DNA of 32,676 nucleotides, taken from the NCBI GenBank assembly GCA_023412805.1, contig JAEZRM010000160.1, positions 1 to 32,676 of the forward strand, read 5' to 3'. The translations under genes were made by a program, and so were the position numbers. The notes under the pieces are model-generated. The model was not told the origin of the DNA. It ran no database searches and saw only the letters and a list, made by a program, of their open reading frames with translations. Shown here one piece after another: positions 24,373 through 32,327 of this stretch. Origin of the DNA: Pseudomonadota bacterium (GTDB taxonomy: Bacteria > Pseudomonadota > Alphaproteobacteria > Rhizobiales > Hyphomicrobiaceae). The stretch's first letter is position 1, and every line of letters starts with the position of its first letter.

Positions 24373-25689
24373 ATGAGCAGCCAGGCGGCAACAGGAGGGC
24401 AGCAGCCCCTACCCATTGCCCTGCGCACCTACCGCGCAGTCATGTCCCTTGCGCGTCCGGCACTCTGGCTGCTCCTGCGCCGCCGAACCGAGCGCGGCAA
24501 GGAGGATCGCACGCGCCGCACCGAGCGCTATGGCATTGCGGGGATGCCTCGTCCCGAAGGCGACCTGCTCTGGCTGCACGCTGCCAGCGTCGGCGAGACC
24601 AACGCCGTGCTGCCGCTGATCGAGCGCCTGCTCGCCGCGAGATCCAATCTGACCGTTCTCCTCACGACCGGCACGGTGACCTCCGCCGGCCTCGCCGCAA
24701 AACGGCTGCCGCCGCGCGCCTTCCATCAGTACCTGCCGATCGACTCGGCGCCCTACATGCGCCGCTTTCTGGATCACTGGCGGCCAAACGCCGCCGTGCT
24801 CACCGAGCAGGAGATCTGGCCAAATCTCATTCTCGAGGCACACGCGCGCGGCATCCGTCTCGCGCTCATCAATGCCCGCATGTCGGGGCGTAGCCTCGCA
24901 CGCTGGCAGGGCAAGCCCAACGTCGCCAAGGCACTCTTCGGCCGTCTCGATGCCGTGCTTGCCCAGAATGACCAGCTCGCGCGCGCCCTTGCCGCGCTCG
25001 GCGCCATGAATGCCGCGGCTGTCGGCAATCTCAAACTCGACGCGCCGCTGCTGCCGATCGACGAGGCGGCCGCCGCTGCCCTCACCGCATCCCTTGCCGG
25101 CCGGCCGCGTTTTCTTGCGGCCAGCACACACCCCGGCGAAGAGGAAGTCGTCGCCGAGGCTCACCGGCTCATGCGCCCGACGCTGCCGGGATTGTGCACG
25201 ATCATAGCGCCACGCCATCCGCATCGCGGACCGCAAATTGCAGTGGATCTCACCGCGGCCGGCCACACTGTCGCCCTGCGTTCGCGTGGCGAGCTACCGC
25301 ATCCCGGCGTCGATATCTATATCGCGGATACCATCGGGGAGCTCGGCACGCTCTATTCCGTGGCGCGCATCGCATTCATCGGCGGCTCGTTGGTCGAGCG
25401 TGGCGGCCAGAATCCCATTGAAGCCGCCCGGCTCGGCGCGAGCGTACTTGTCGGCCCGCATACGTCGAGCTTCACCGACATCTATGCGCCCCTCATCGCA
25501 GGCGGCGGCGCCATCGAGGTCCGCAATGCCGAGGACATGGCGCGTCACGTGTTGGAATGGCTTGGAAGTCCAGCGAACCGTGACACCGTCGTCGCCACGG
25601 CAGCGGCGACACTCGAGAGCCTATCCGGAGGCCTCGAGCGGACCACGCAGGCGATCATAGCCATGCTCGGCCAGCCGCGCGCAGCGTAG
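24373..25689 (+). CDS. waaA: 3-deoxy-D-manno-octulosonic acid (Kdo) transferase WaaA
   Basis: The start is set at the ATG at 24373 (438 residues), with GAGGAG about 9 nt upstream; the longer frame adds 28 residues without homology. WaaA adds Kdo to the lipid A precursor at the inner membrane. An N-terminal anchor helix lies near residues 22-36 (MSLARPALWLLLRR). The GT-B fold begins with LLWLHAASVGE, where E75 is the expected catalytic base. TEQEIWPNL and the donor-binding GGSLVERGGQNPIEAARLG are conserved. lpxK, which frequently follows waaA in alphaproteobacteria, is not present downstream; a convergent yqgE-like gene is found instead. Confidence 0.95.
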   Translation: MSSQAATGGQQPLPIALRTYRAVMSLARPALWLLLRRRTERGKEDRTRRTERYGIAGMPRPEGDLLWLHAASVGETNAVLPLIERLLAARSNLTVLLTTGTVTSAGLAAKRLPPRAFHQYLPIDSAPYMRRFLDHWRPNAAVLTEQEIWPNLILEAHARGIRLALINARMSGRSLARWQGKPNVAKALFGRLDAVLAQNDQLARALAALGAMNAAAVGNLKLDAPLLPIDEAAAAALTASLAGRPRFLAASTHPGEEEVVAEAHRLMRPTLPGLCTIIAPRHPHRGPQIAVDLTAAGHTVALRSRGELPHPGVDIYIADTIGELGTLYSVARIAFIGGSLVERGGQNPIEAARLGASVLVGPHTSSFTDIYAPLIAGGGAIEVRNAEDMARHVLEWLGSPANRDTVVATAAATLESLSGGLERTTQAIIAMLGQPRAA

Positions 25690-25712
25690 TGCCGCAATGT
25701 CGACCGGGATAC

Positions 25713-26309
25713 CTATGCGTGGCCGGCTTCGCTGTGAAGATGGGAGAGCTCGACACCGATCTTGGACAGCGCCCGCACGTACTTGAGCTCGAGATCGGCA
25801 TCGAAGATCAGATCGCGATCCGCCGGGCAATTCAGCCAGCCGTTGGCACTGATCTCCGCTTCGAGCTGGCCCGGCGCCCAGCCCGAGTACCCGAGCGCCA
25901 GCACCGAGCGGCGTGGCCCCTGCCCGGCCGCCATGGCTTTCAGAATTTCGATCGTCGCCGTCAGGCAGATGCCGTCGCTGATGGCGAGCGTCGCCTCATC
26001 GGCGAAGTAGTCGTTGGTGTGGAGCACGAAGCCGCGCTCGGTCGAGACAGGCCCGCCATTCAATACACTCTGCTCGAGGAAGGTATCCGTGCCGCTCTCC
26101 CCAAGGCCGAGCTGATCGACGAGATCGCCCAGGGAAACATCGGGCGAGCGTTGATTGACGATGAGCCCCATGGCCCCCTCGGCGGAGTGGGAGCACATGT
26201 AGATGACCGACCGGCGAAACCGGCGGTCGCTCATCGTCGGCATGGCAACGAGAAGCTGGCCGCTGAGATAGCTCGGCCCCGAAGCGCGTCGTTTGCGTGC
26301 CTGATCCAT
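25713..26309 (-). CDS. YqgE/AlgH family protein (UPF0301)
   Basis: This 198-residue protein has the conserved N-terminal block YLSGQLLVAMPTMSDRRFRR, then SVIYMCSHSAEGAMGLIVN, NGGPVSTERGFVLH, and the late motif LGYSGWAPGQLEAEI, all diagnostic of the family. The family is widespread and has a compact alpha/beta fold, but its molecular function is not settled; AlgH was named from alginate regulation in Pseudomonas. It is cytoplasmic. The gene is convergent with waaA (24 nt apart) and divergent from the DsbD-N-like gene. The extra basic residues at the start (DQARKRRASG) are typical of the variable N-terminus. Confidence 0.92.
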   Translation of the reverse strand: MDQARKRRASGPSYLSGQLLVAMPTMSDRRFRRSVIYMCSHSAEGAMGLIVNQRSPDVSLGDLVDQLGLGESGTDTFLEQSVLNGGPVSTERGFVLHTNDYFADEATLAISDGICLTATIEILKAMAAGQGPRRSVLALGYSGWAPGQLEAEISANGWLNCPADRDLIFDADLELKYVRALSKIGVELSHLHSEAGHA

Positions 26310-26495
26310 AGCTTAACTCTAACGCTTGCAGCCGCAGGATGTGAAGCCGTTTTGCAGCATGGCGCCGCTTCGGCATTGCCCTTGCGTTGAAAGTGAATTC
26401 GGATCTCATATGCACCGAAACTTGATCCGCCGAGAGCGGAACGTCACTTCACTTTACAGGGCGCACGGATACGATCGCCGCCCGTGGAGGCCCCG

Positions 26496-27365
26496 GTGAA
26501 AGCCAATATGCACCGAAATCTGTCAATCTCCGTGATGGGGTTGCTGCTGTCGGCTCTGCTTCAGAGTGCCGCCGCCGAGACCGCGGCCCTTGCTTCGCCT
26601 TGGGCAACGGAGCCGCACGCGCGTGCGCGCCTCATAGCTGGCGGACGCGCTCCCGGTGCTTCCGCAGGCACGCTCGCGGCCGGCATCGAGATCGAGCTTG
26701 CGGATGGCTGGAAAACGTACTGGCGCAATCCAGGTTCGTCGGGCGTACCGCCGCAGTTGGAATGGTCGGACGCCACCAATATTGCGTCCGTCGAGATGCG
26801 CTATCCAGCACCCGGCCGTCAGAGTGACCGTGCCGGCGACACGATCGGCTACAAGCGGCATCTCCTGCTGCCGCTCGTCGTGCGACCGGCCGAGCCGGGG
26901 CGCGACATCAGGCTCAAGGTTCTACTCGAGTACGGCGTCTGCAAGGATATATGCATCCCGGTGCAGGCACATCTCGATTTGCTCATACCGGCAAACGCTG
27001 AGAAGCAGCCCATGGCGAGCGATCTCGCCGACGCGTTCGACCGCGTACCTCGTCCGCTCGGCGCGCGGCGTCCAGCCGATCCCGATCTCAGCAATGCCTC
27101 GGTGATTCTCAGTGGCGAGAAGCCGTCCATTCGCCTGGATGCCGTCTTTCCCGGTGGGGCTGGAGACGGCGATGTTTTCGTCGAGGCGCCGGACGGCCTA
27201 TGGATACCCATGGCCATGCGCGATGGTCCGGCCGAAGGCGATCGCGCGAGCTTCGTCGTCGATCTGACGGAGGGGGCTGAAATCGCCGACCTCAAGGGCA
27301 AGACCATCCGCATCACCCTGGTTTCGCCACGAGGCCAGTCCGAGACCACGCTCAAGCTCGAGTGA
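26496..27365 (+). CDS. Secreted protein with DsbD N-terminal-like (thiol-disulfide interchange) domain
   Basis: The GTG at 26496 is favoured as start (289 residues) because GGAGG lies 5 nt upstream; a GTG at 26484 and an ATG at 26508 are alternatives. A signal peptide covers about residues 1-27 (hydrophobic ISVMGLLLSALLQSAAA). The rest matches the immunoglobulin-like periplasmic alpha domain of DsbD: GWKTYWRNPGSSGVPPQLEW, then EYGVCKDICIP with redox-capable C149 and C153, and VFVEAPDGLW. It lacks the membrane and thioredoxin domains of full DsbD, so it probably accepts electrons from another protein in the periplasm. No partner gene is adjacent. A tRNA-Ser gene follows 105 nt downstream. Confidence 0.87.
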   Translation: MKANMHRNLSISVMGLLLSALLQSAAAETAALASPWATEPHARARLIAGGRAPGASAGTLAAGIEIELADGWKTYWRNPGSSGVPPQLEWSDATNIASVEMRYPAPGRQSDRAGDTIGYKRHLLLPLVVRPAEPGRDIRLKVLLEYGVCKDICIPVQAHLDLLIPANAEKQPMASDLADAFDRVPRPLGARRPADPDLSNASVILSGEKPSIRLDAVFPGGAGDGDVFVEAPDGLWIPMAMRDGPAEGDRASFVVDLTEGAEIADLKGKTIRITLVSPRGQSETTLKLE

Positions 27366-27470
27366 CGCATCTTTTCTGCGTACAGGCCTGCTTGCGCTCC
27401 GGGGGGACGCAAGATATGGTCCGCGCGCCGTACGAACCGGGGCCTCATCGAGGCGCAGGGACGCGGCTCC

Positions 27471-27560
27471 GGAGAGGTGGCAGAGTGGTCGATCGCGCCG
27501 CACTCGAAATGCGGAGTACGGGTAACCGTACCGGGGGTTCGAATCCCTCCCTCTCCGCCA
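27471..27560 (+). tRNA. tRNA-Ser (anticodon CGA)
   Basis: The acceptor stem GGAGAGG (27471-27477) pairs with CCTCTCC (27550-27556), followed by discriminator G and an encoded CCA. The anticodon loop reads CTCGAAA, anticodon CGA, for UCG codons. A long variable arm (GTACGGGTAACCGTAC) and T-loop GGTTCGAATCC are typical of tRNA-Ser. It reads minus-strand open frames into a well-known spurious peptide, so no gene should be called across it. Confidence 0.97.
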
Positions 27561-28003
27561 ATGAAATGGCCATAACGCGCTGATATTAATATAAATTTTA
27601 TCATCGTCAGAAGTGCCCACCCCGCATTCTACCCCACAAAAATTCTGCGCAAGCATGAGCAGACAAGAGACGCGGAACGCAAATAGGCCCCCGCGACAAT
27701 CGCAATGGCCAGCACCGGCTACACTAACACGATGGAGCCCTGCGACGGCGCCAGGGGAGGTACTGGCACCGGCATAGCGCGCGCTTCCATACGGCGAGCC
27801 TCTCGAGATGCAGAAGGTCGACGGATACTTCATTTGGCAGGACGGATCAAATCCCAACGGCACGTCACAATAGTTGGCCTTCGGAACGCTATTCATGCCG
27901 GGGGACATTGATCTGCGACGTGTCGAGGCTCAGGCAAGCCAGAAGCCCCAGACGCGCGCACCCACGAATTTGCCTCTGGGCGTCAGCGCAATTGGCTGCT
28001 GAT
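27561..28003. other. Gene-free stretch after tRNA-Ser
   Basis: These 443 bases hold no gene I can support. An AT-rich patch at about 27580-27605 follows the tRNA directly. No second copy of the tRNA 3' end and no integrase gene is seen within the window, so an integrated island is possible but unproven. Confidence 0.55.
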
Positions 28004-28396
28004 CTAGATCGGAAGATCAATCCCGAGCTTCTCCGCGCCTTCTGCCCAATGCTCACCAACGAGAGGCTCACCAAGCAGATACCGCTCCGTCGCCGTCATT
28101 CGCCGTTCTCGCGCCGTTTGGACGGTATCCTCCCACTCTTCGACTTCTGTGTCACCTCGCCCCATCCAGAGCAGCGCTACCAGCTCAGCCTGCTGGCGGT
28201 CGTTCAAACCACGAATTTCCTCGCGCAGCTCCTCGCGCGTCAGGTCCTCCGGCGTGTCCTGCACCGCGTCGATGGCGCCATCGTCGGTGGGATTCGATCC
28301 CGATGACGCATCGACCTCGCCCTCCTGCGCCTGTAGCCCACGCGTCTTGAGTATCAATCTCGCGAGATAATCTGTCGGGAGCGATAGTGTCGGCAT
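28004..28396 (-). CDS. DUF3775 domain-containing protein
   Basis: The start is set at the ATG at 28396 (130 residues), with GAGG about 7 nt upstream; the longer frame would run antisense through the uracil-DNA glycosylase gene. The conserved core is LTREELREEIRGLNDRQQAE, then LVALLWMGRGD, EEWEDTV, ARER and the ending YLLGEPLVGEHWAEG. These phrases identify DUF3775, a small cytoplasmic family of unknown function in alphaproteobacteria. The N-terminal 50 residues contain an acidic low-complexity linker (EGEVDASSGSNPTDDGAIDA). It is divergent from the udgX-like gene with 126 nt between them. No function should be assigned. Confidence 0.85.
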   Translation of the reverse strand: MPTLSLPTDYLARLILKTRGLQAQEGEVDASSGSNPTDDGAIDAVQDTPEDLTREELREEIRGLNDRQQAELVALLWMGRGDTEVEEWEDTVQTARERRMTATERYLLGEPLVGEHWAEGAEKLGIDLPI

Positions 28397-28522
28397 GGTA
28401 GACCTCGGACGCCAAGAGAAGTGTCTTTCTGTCGAAGCTGCGTCCACGCATAAGGTTCCAATCTCCGACGACTGTCGGAACTCCGCGGCCCTCGGCGGAT
28501 TTCTCGCGTGAGAGGCCATACT

Positions 28523-29179
28523 ATGCACATCAAGCAAATCACCCGGCAGGGCGCCGGCGCCGAGAGGGATGAAGCAGCGCCGAGGACGCTCGCCGAGCTC
28601 AATGCTCTCATCTCGGCGGCCAAACCTCTTGTCGAAGGCGCTACACGAGCCGTTTTGGGCGAAGGTCCGGTCGGCGCGCGCATCGCCCTGGTCGGAGAGC
28701 AGCCGGGCGATCAAGAAGATTTGCAGGGGCGGCCCTTCGTGGGGCCTGCAGGAAAGCTTCTCGATCGGGCGTTGGAAGAAGCCGGCATCGACCGCAAGCG
28801 CGCCTACATCACAAATGCGGTCAAGCATTTCAAGTTCGAGGAGCGTGGCAAGCGCCGCCTGCATAAGAAGCCCTCTGCCGGAGAAGTCCGGCACTATCGC
28901 TGGTGGCTGCAGAGGGAGCTGGAGATCGTCCATCCATGCGTGATCGTCGCACTCGGCGCCACCGCTGTTCTGGCCCTCGCCGGTAAGGCGCTGCCGATCG
29001 GCCGCTTCAGAGGTCCCGCCGATTTCGGCGGCAGAGCCGGCTATATCACGGTGCACCCATCCTCGTTGCTGAGAGAGCCGGATCACGACGCCAGAGACCT
29101 CGCCTTCAAAACGTTCGTGACCGATCTGCAGAAGGCGAGCAAGCTGGCCGACGCCGGGCGACGAAGACATAGCGTTTGA
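28523..29179 (+). CDS. udgX: UdgX-type uracil-DNA glycosylase family protein lacking the iron-sulfur cysteines
   Basis: Start ATG at 28523 (218 residues), with GAGAGG 7 nt upstream. Motif A is G58-E-Q-P-G62-D-Q-E-D, then GRPFVGPAGKLLDRALEEAG and TNAVKHFKF. The UdgX-specific loop is K110-R-R-L-H114. In Mycobacterium UdgX this KRRIH loop supplies the histidine that links covalently to uracil-DNA. Motif B is HPSSLLR at 178-184. The CxxC near residue 31 and the cysteine near 125 that bind the iron-sulfur cluster in relatives are replaced (S31, K34, Y125), and the only cysteine is C139. The protein could be a cluster-free UdgX that still traps uracil-DNA, or a degenerate copy. It stands between the DUF3775 gene and the DUF72 chimera. 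Confidence 0.87.
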   Translation: MHIKQITRQGAGAERDEAAPRTLAELNALISAAKPLVEGATRAVLGEGPVGARIALVGEQPGDQEDLQGRPFVGPAGKLLDRALEEAGIDRKRAYITNAVKHFKFEERGKRRLHKKPSAGEVRHYRWWLQRELEIVHPCVIVALGATAVLALAGKALPIGRFRGPADFGGRAGYITVHPSSLLREPDHDARDLAFKTFVTDLQKASKLADAGRRRHSV

Positions 29180-29196
29180 GTGCCACCCCCGGCGCG

Positions 29197-30129
29197 TCAG
29201 CCCTCGAGCAATTGCAGCAGCCGCTTGGCATCTTTGGGGGCGGCGCTCTTTTGATCGTTATCGAAGTAAACGAACACCTCGCGACCATCCCGCCGCCACC
29301 GACGAATACTGTTGACCCAGGATTTGAGCTCCTTTTCGGGATAGCGACCCTTGTAGCGTCCGCCGGGGCCGTGTCCGCGGACGTAGACGTGGCGCGCCGT
29401 GACCTTCCAGGGCGCAGGCGCCTGATGATGATCAGAAAAGCAAAGTGCTGCGTCGTGCGCGCGCAGCACCTCGAGTATCTTTGCGTCGTACCAACTTTCG
29501 TGGCGAAACTCGAACACATGACGTCGCCCCTTCGGCAGCATCGCCAAGAAGGCCTGCAGCCGTTCGGGATCAGCTTCAAAGTGCGCAGGAAGCTGGAAGA
29601 TGACGGGACCGAGCTTGCTGCGGAGAGCGCGCAATCTCGTGTTCATGAGCTTGAGCGAGCTCGGGCTGGTTTTGCCGAGGCGCTTCCAGTGCGTGATGTA
29701 CTTCGATGCCTTCCAGGCAAACAGAAAGTTGTCGGGTGTTTCGTCACGCCAGCGGCGCACAGTCTCAAGTCCATGGCGCAACAGGCGCTGTGCGTCGGTC
29801 AAGAGCTCTCTTTGCGCCAAGGTAGCGTCAAGCTCGGCCCTATCTAGCCAGCCCAAGTGAGTAAGGCCTGTTCCACTGATCTGGAGATGGGCTGGATCAG
29901 GATGATCGATCGGCGGCAGGAGGCGGCCTTCATGCTGCGCAAGGAACAGATCAACGGTTGTCCCACGAGACCTCTCGCTTAGCACCATCGCCAGCGTCTG
30001 CTTCGCTGCCATTGCCTCACGGGCGAGCTCGTAGACCGACGCGGCCCCATCTACGACGCGCGCCGCTCCTTCTTCAACCACTGCAACGCGGCGTTCTCCT
30101 TGCTCGTCCAAGAGCTGCACTAACCTCAT
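29197..30129 (-). CDS. Chimeric protein: AraD1/FAH-type N-terminal part fused to a DUF72 C-terminal part
   Basis: This 310-residue frame joins pieces of two unrelated families. Residues 1 to about 122 match the N-terminal part of AraD1-like fumarylacetoacetate-hydrolase-family proteins (MRLVQLLDEQGERRVAVVEE, GRLLPPIDHPDPAH, SGTGLTHLG, LLTDAQRLLRHGLE). From about residue 121 it is DUF72 (ETVRRWRDETPDNFLFAWKA, GPVIFQLPAHFEADPERLQA, FEFRHESWYD, HGPGGRY, FVYFDND, APKDA). The AraD1 catalytic part and the DUF72 beginning (the usual GTSGWSY strand) are both missing. The junction falls at a shared Leu-Glu-Thr, as expected after an in-frame deletion. A GGGAGG ribosome site and ATG are intact, so it may be expressed, but neither parental function is likely to survive. 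Confidence 0.8.
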   Translation of the reverse strand: MRLVQLLDEQGERRVAVVEEGAARVVDGAASVYELAREAMAAKQTLAMVLSERSRGTTVDLFLAQHEGRLLPPIDHPDPAHLQISGTGLTHLGWLDRAELDATLAQRELLTDAQRLLRHGLETVRRWRDETPDNFLFAWKASKYITHWKRLGKTSPSSLKLMNTRLRALRSKLGPVIFQLPAHFEADPERLQAFLAMLPKGRRHVFEFRHESWYDAKILEVLRAHDAALCFSDHHQAPAPWKVTARHVYVRGHGPGGRYKGRYPEKELKSWVNSIRRWRRDGREVFVYFDNDQKSAAPKDAKRLLQLLEG

Positions 30130-30249
30130 GGTACATCCTCCCGATCGAACGACGCGGCCTCAAATTGCACGCCGGCAAGCGCTTCGCGATCATCCCACCA
30201 ATGGGCATGATCGACATGGCGCCGGATGCACGCAGCGAGTTCCGAATAT
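30127..30249 (-). pseudogene. Possible C-terminal remnant of a gene upstream of the AraD1-like start
   Basis: A 40-codon open frame ends in a TGA that overlaps the ATG of the chimeric gene as ATGA. That is the usual mark of two coupled genes. The peptide includes HVDHAHWWDDREALAGVQFE and ends FDREDVP. An in-frame stop lies just upstream, so only a tail would remain. I do not recognise the family; chance is possible. Confidence 0.25.
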
Positions 30250-30582
30250 CAAACCGACATCGAAAGGAAAAACGCTTGGCACCTGCTGTAGTGATCGACT
30301 GCCTGCCCGTTTTCCATCGGAGTCGGCACGGCAATTCACTAACGCAAGCCCCGGCGTGGCAACCTTCCACATCGCGACCGAACTCCCGTCCAAGACCAAC
30401 GTTTCATGCTGCGCTCGCATGCCAGCAGCTCTCAGCCCGATGCTGGCCGCGAGCGCGCAGCATCACTGCACGATGGATGTCAGGCTCCGCGAGAGCATCG
30501 CCGTTTCGGCACATGTCATCGGAATAGCGGCAAACCCGTTCTGCGAAACGCCGCCGAACTCGGTTTGAGATAGCCATAACTG
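30130..30582. other. Stretch between the permease and chimera genes
   Basis: No full gene is supported in these 453 bases. The flanking genes point the same way and look like members of one sugar operon, so this is probably a deletion scar. Only the 40-codon tail described separately is suggestive. Confidence 0.5.
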
Positions 30583-31428
30583 CTACTCTTTGACCGCGCC
30601 GGCCATGGCGGATACGTAGTGCTCGACAAAGAAGGTGTAGAGGATGACCAGAGGAAGAGAGCCGACGAGGGCACCTGCCATCAGAGATCCCCAGCGGTAT
30701 ATGTCACCGTCGACGAATTCCATGACCACCGCCACAGGAACCGTCTTGTTCTGAGTAGAGGAAATGAAGGTCAGTGCGTAAATGAACTCGTTCCAGCACA
30801 GTGTCAGCGAGAAGATCGACGCAGATATCAGACCAGGCACCGCCAGCGGCAGAATGACCTTCCAAAGAATCTGCAGCCGAGTGGCACCATCGACCAATGC
30901 GCACTCCTCGAGTTCAAAGGGGATCGTCTTGAAGTAGCCCATTAGCAGCCATGTGGAAAAAGGGACCAGAAAAGTAGGGTATACGAGTATGAGCGACATC
31001 GGACTGTCGAACAGCCCATACGCCTGGATGACTGCCGCCAACGGAATGAAGAGGATGGACGGCGGCACCAAGTAGGCGAGAAAAATAGCGACACCAACCC
31101 ATTGTGAGCCACGGAAGCGAAGTCGAACAATCGCATATGCGGCCAGTACGCTCGCCAGCAATGACAGAAAGGTGGCGATGACGGACACATAGGTGGTGGT
31201 CCACAGCCACTGCGGATAGTTGGTCTCGAACAGCAGCTTCTTGATGTGCTTCAGCGTCGGATCGACGACCCAGAATGGGTTGTACGTCTCCAGATCAACC
31301 AATTGTTCGTCCGGTTTGATGGCAGTCAGCGCCATCCAGTAGAACGGGAACAGCAGCACTACGAGGACAATGGCTAGCGGCAGATACGTGCTGATTACCC
31401 GATGCGGCAACGTTTCTAAATAGCCCAT
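30583..31428 (-). CDS. Carbohydrate ABC transporter permease (MalG-type)
   Basis: This 281-residue inner-membrane permease has six predicted helices: about 15-35, 80-101, 110-134, 147-165, 195-215 and 250-272. The EAA loop that docks the ATPase is E174-E-C-A-L-V-D-G-A-T and continues to ILPLAVPGL. FPFYWMALTAIKP at the first helix and the C-terminal VEHYVSAMAGAVKE are typical of sugar permeases of the CUT1 family. The length is normal, so the gene seems complete. An IS3-family element ends 2 bp upstream of the ATG and has separated the gene from its original ribosome site and operon. The partner permease, binding protein and ATPase are not in the window. A longer open frame reaching into the IS is not the natural gene. 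Confidence 0.9.
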   Translation of the reverse strand: MGYLETLPHRVISTYLPLAIVLVVLLFPFYWMALTAIKPDEQLVDLETYNPFWVVDPTLKHIKKLLFETNYPQWLWTTTYVSVIATFLSLLASVLAAYAIVRLRFRGSQWVGVAIFLAYLVPPSILFIPLAAVIQAYGLFDSPMSLILVYPTFLVPFSTWLLMGYFKTIPFELEECALVDGATRLQILWKVILPLAVPGLISASIFSLTLCWNEFIYALTFISSTQNKTVPVAVVMEFVDGDIYRWGSLMAGALVGSLPLVILYTFFVEHYVSAMAGAVKE

Positions 31429-31430
31429 TC

Positions 31431-31455
31431 TGAGCTGTCCCCGGTTCCGTGGACA
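31431..31455 (+). repeat. IS terminal inverted repeat, left
   Basis: Begins TGAGCTGTCCCCGGTTCC and ends GGACA. It matches the complement of the right end at 19 of 25 positions. Confidence 0.85.
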
Positions 31456-31460
31456 ATGAG

Positions 31461-32327
31461 TTAAGCTAATCGCTGTCGTTCCTCGAATGCAATCGGGCTT
31501 AGATAGCCGAGCGTCGAGTGCCGCCGTCGTGGATTGTAGAACCTCTCGATGTAGTCGAACACGTCGGCTCGAGCGGCATCCCTCGTCCTGTAGATCTTGC
31601 CCGCCGTTCGCTCGGTCTTGAGCGTCGAGAAGAAGCTCTCCATCGCCGCATTGTCCCAGACGTTGCCCGCTCGCGACAGGCTGCACTGGATGCCGTGCGC
31701 TGCCATCAGACGCTGGCACTGTTCGCTCGTGTACTGGCTGCCACGATCGGAGTGGTGCAGCAGCTCGCGCGAACGGCCACGGCGCCAGACCGCCATCAGC
31801 AGTGCATCGGTGACGAGTTCTGTCGTCATCGTCGAGCTCATCGACCAGCCGACGATGCGCCGGGAGAAGAGATCGAGTACGACAGCCACGTAGAGCCATC
31901 CTTCGGCCGTCCAGATATAGGTGAAGTCGGCTACCCATTTGCGGTTCGGCGCCGGCGCCTCGAACTGCCGGTCGAGAACATTCGCAGCCAGGTGCCCGGT
32001 GGGACGGCTGCCGTTGTCGGTGGGCAAGCGGCGTCTTCTCGGTCGCGCGCGCAAAGCATGGCGCTTCATCAGACGCTCGACGGCGTGAAGCCCGCAACTG
32101 ATGCCGGCAGCTAGAAGGTCATGCCAGACGCGGCGTGCGCCATACGTTCGGTCGCTGTCCAGAAAGCTTTTGCGGATCGAGGCCGTCATCATCTCGTGCC
32201 GCCGTGCTCGATCGCTCGGGGGCCTCGTCAGCCAGCCATAGAACCCGCTGCGCGAGACACCGAGCGCCTCGCAGATCAAAGCCACCGGCCAGATCCCCCG
32301 GTGCTTCGCGACGAACGCAAACATCAT
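31461..32327 (-). CDS. IS3-family transposase OrfB (DDE integrase domain)
   Basis: This 288-residue frame starts at the ATGATG overlapping the orfA stop codon (TGA inside ACATGATG). It has the HTH_21-like start (ALICEALGVSRSGFYGWL) and the rve integrase core. The catalytic residues are D134 in WVADFTYIWT, D194 in HHSDRGSQYTS and E230 in DNAAMESFFSTLK, a D-D-35-E spacing typical of IS3. The C-terminal YNPRRRHSTLGYLSP is also conserved. The active transposase is expected to be an OrfAB fusion made by -1 frameshifting at the A7G run in orfA. Its catalytic residues are intact. Confidence 0.94.
   Translation of the reverse strand: MMFAFVAKHRGIWPVALICEALGVSRSGFYGWLTRPPSDRARRHEMMTASIRKSFLDSDRTYGARRVWHDLLAAGISCGLHAVERLMKRHALRARPRRRRLPTDNGSRPTGHLAANVLDRQFEAPAPNRKWVADFTYIWTAEGWLYVAVVLDLFSRRIVGWSMSSTMTTELVTDALLMAVWRRGRSRELLHHSDRGSQYTSEQCQRLMAAHGIQCSLSRAGNVWDNAAMESFFSTLKTERTAGKIYRTRDAARADVFDYIERFYNPRRRHSTLGYLSPIAFEERQRLA

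Noticed and set aside
26849..27604. Minus-strand open frame containing GGEGGIRTPGTVTRTPHFEC
   Set aside because: This peptide is the known artefact of translating the antisense strand of tRNA-Ser genes, and the rest is antisense to the DsbD-like gene.
28397..29170. Upstream extension of the DUF3775 frame to 388 codons
   Set aside because: The extra part is antisense to the udgX-like gene and has no homology; the ATG at 28396 has a good ribosome site.
30128..30568. Plus-strand frames of 146 and 189 codons between the chimera and permease genes
   Set aside because: No family features, no convincing ribosome site, and the frames overlap each other and the start of the chimeric gene.
31429..32097. 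Upstream extension of the permease frame to 504 codons
   Set aside because: The extension runs out of frame through the transposase gene and crosses the IS end; it is accidental read-through.
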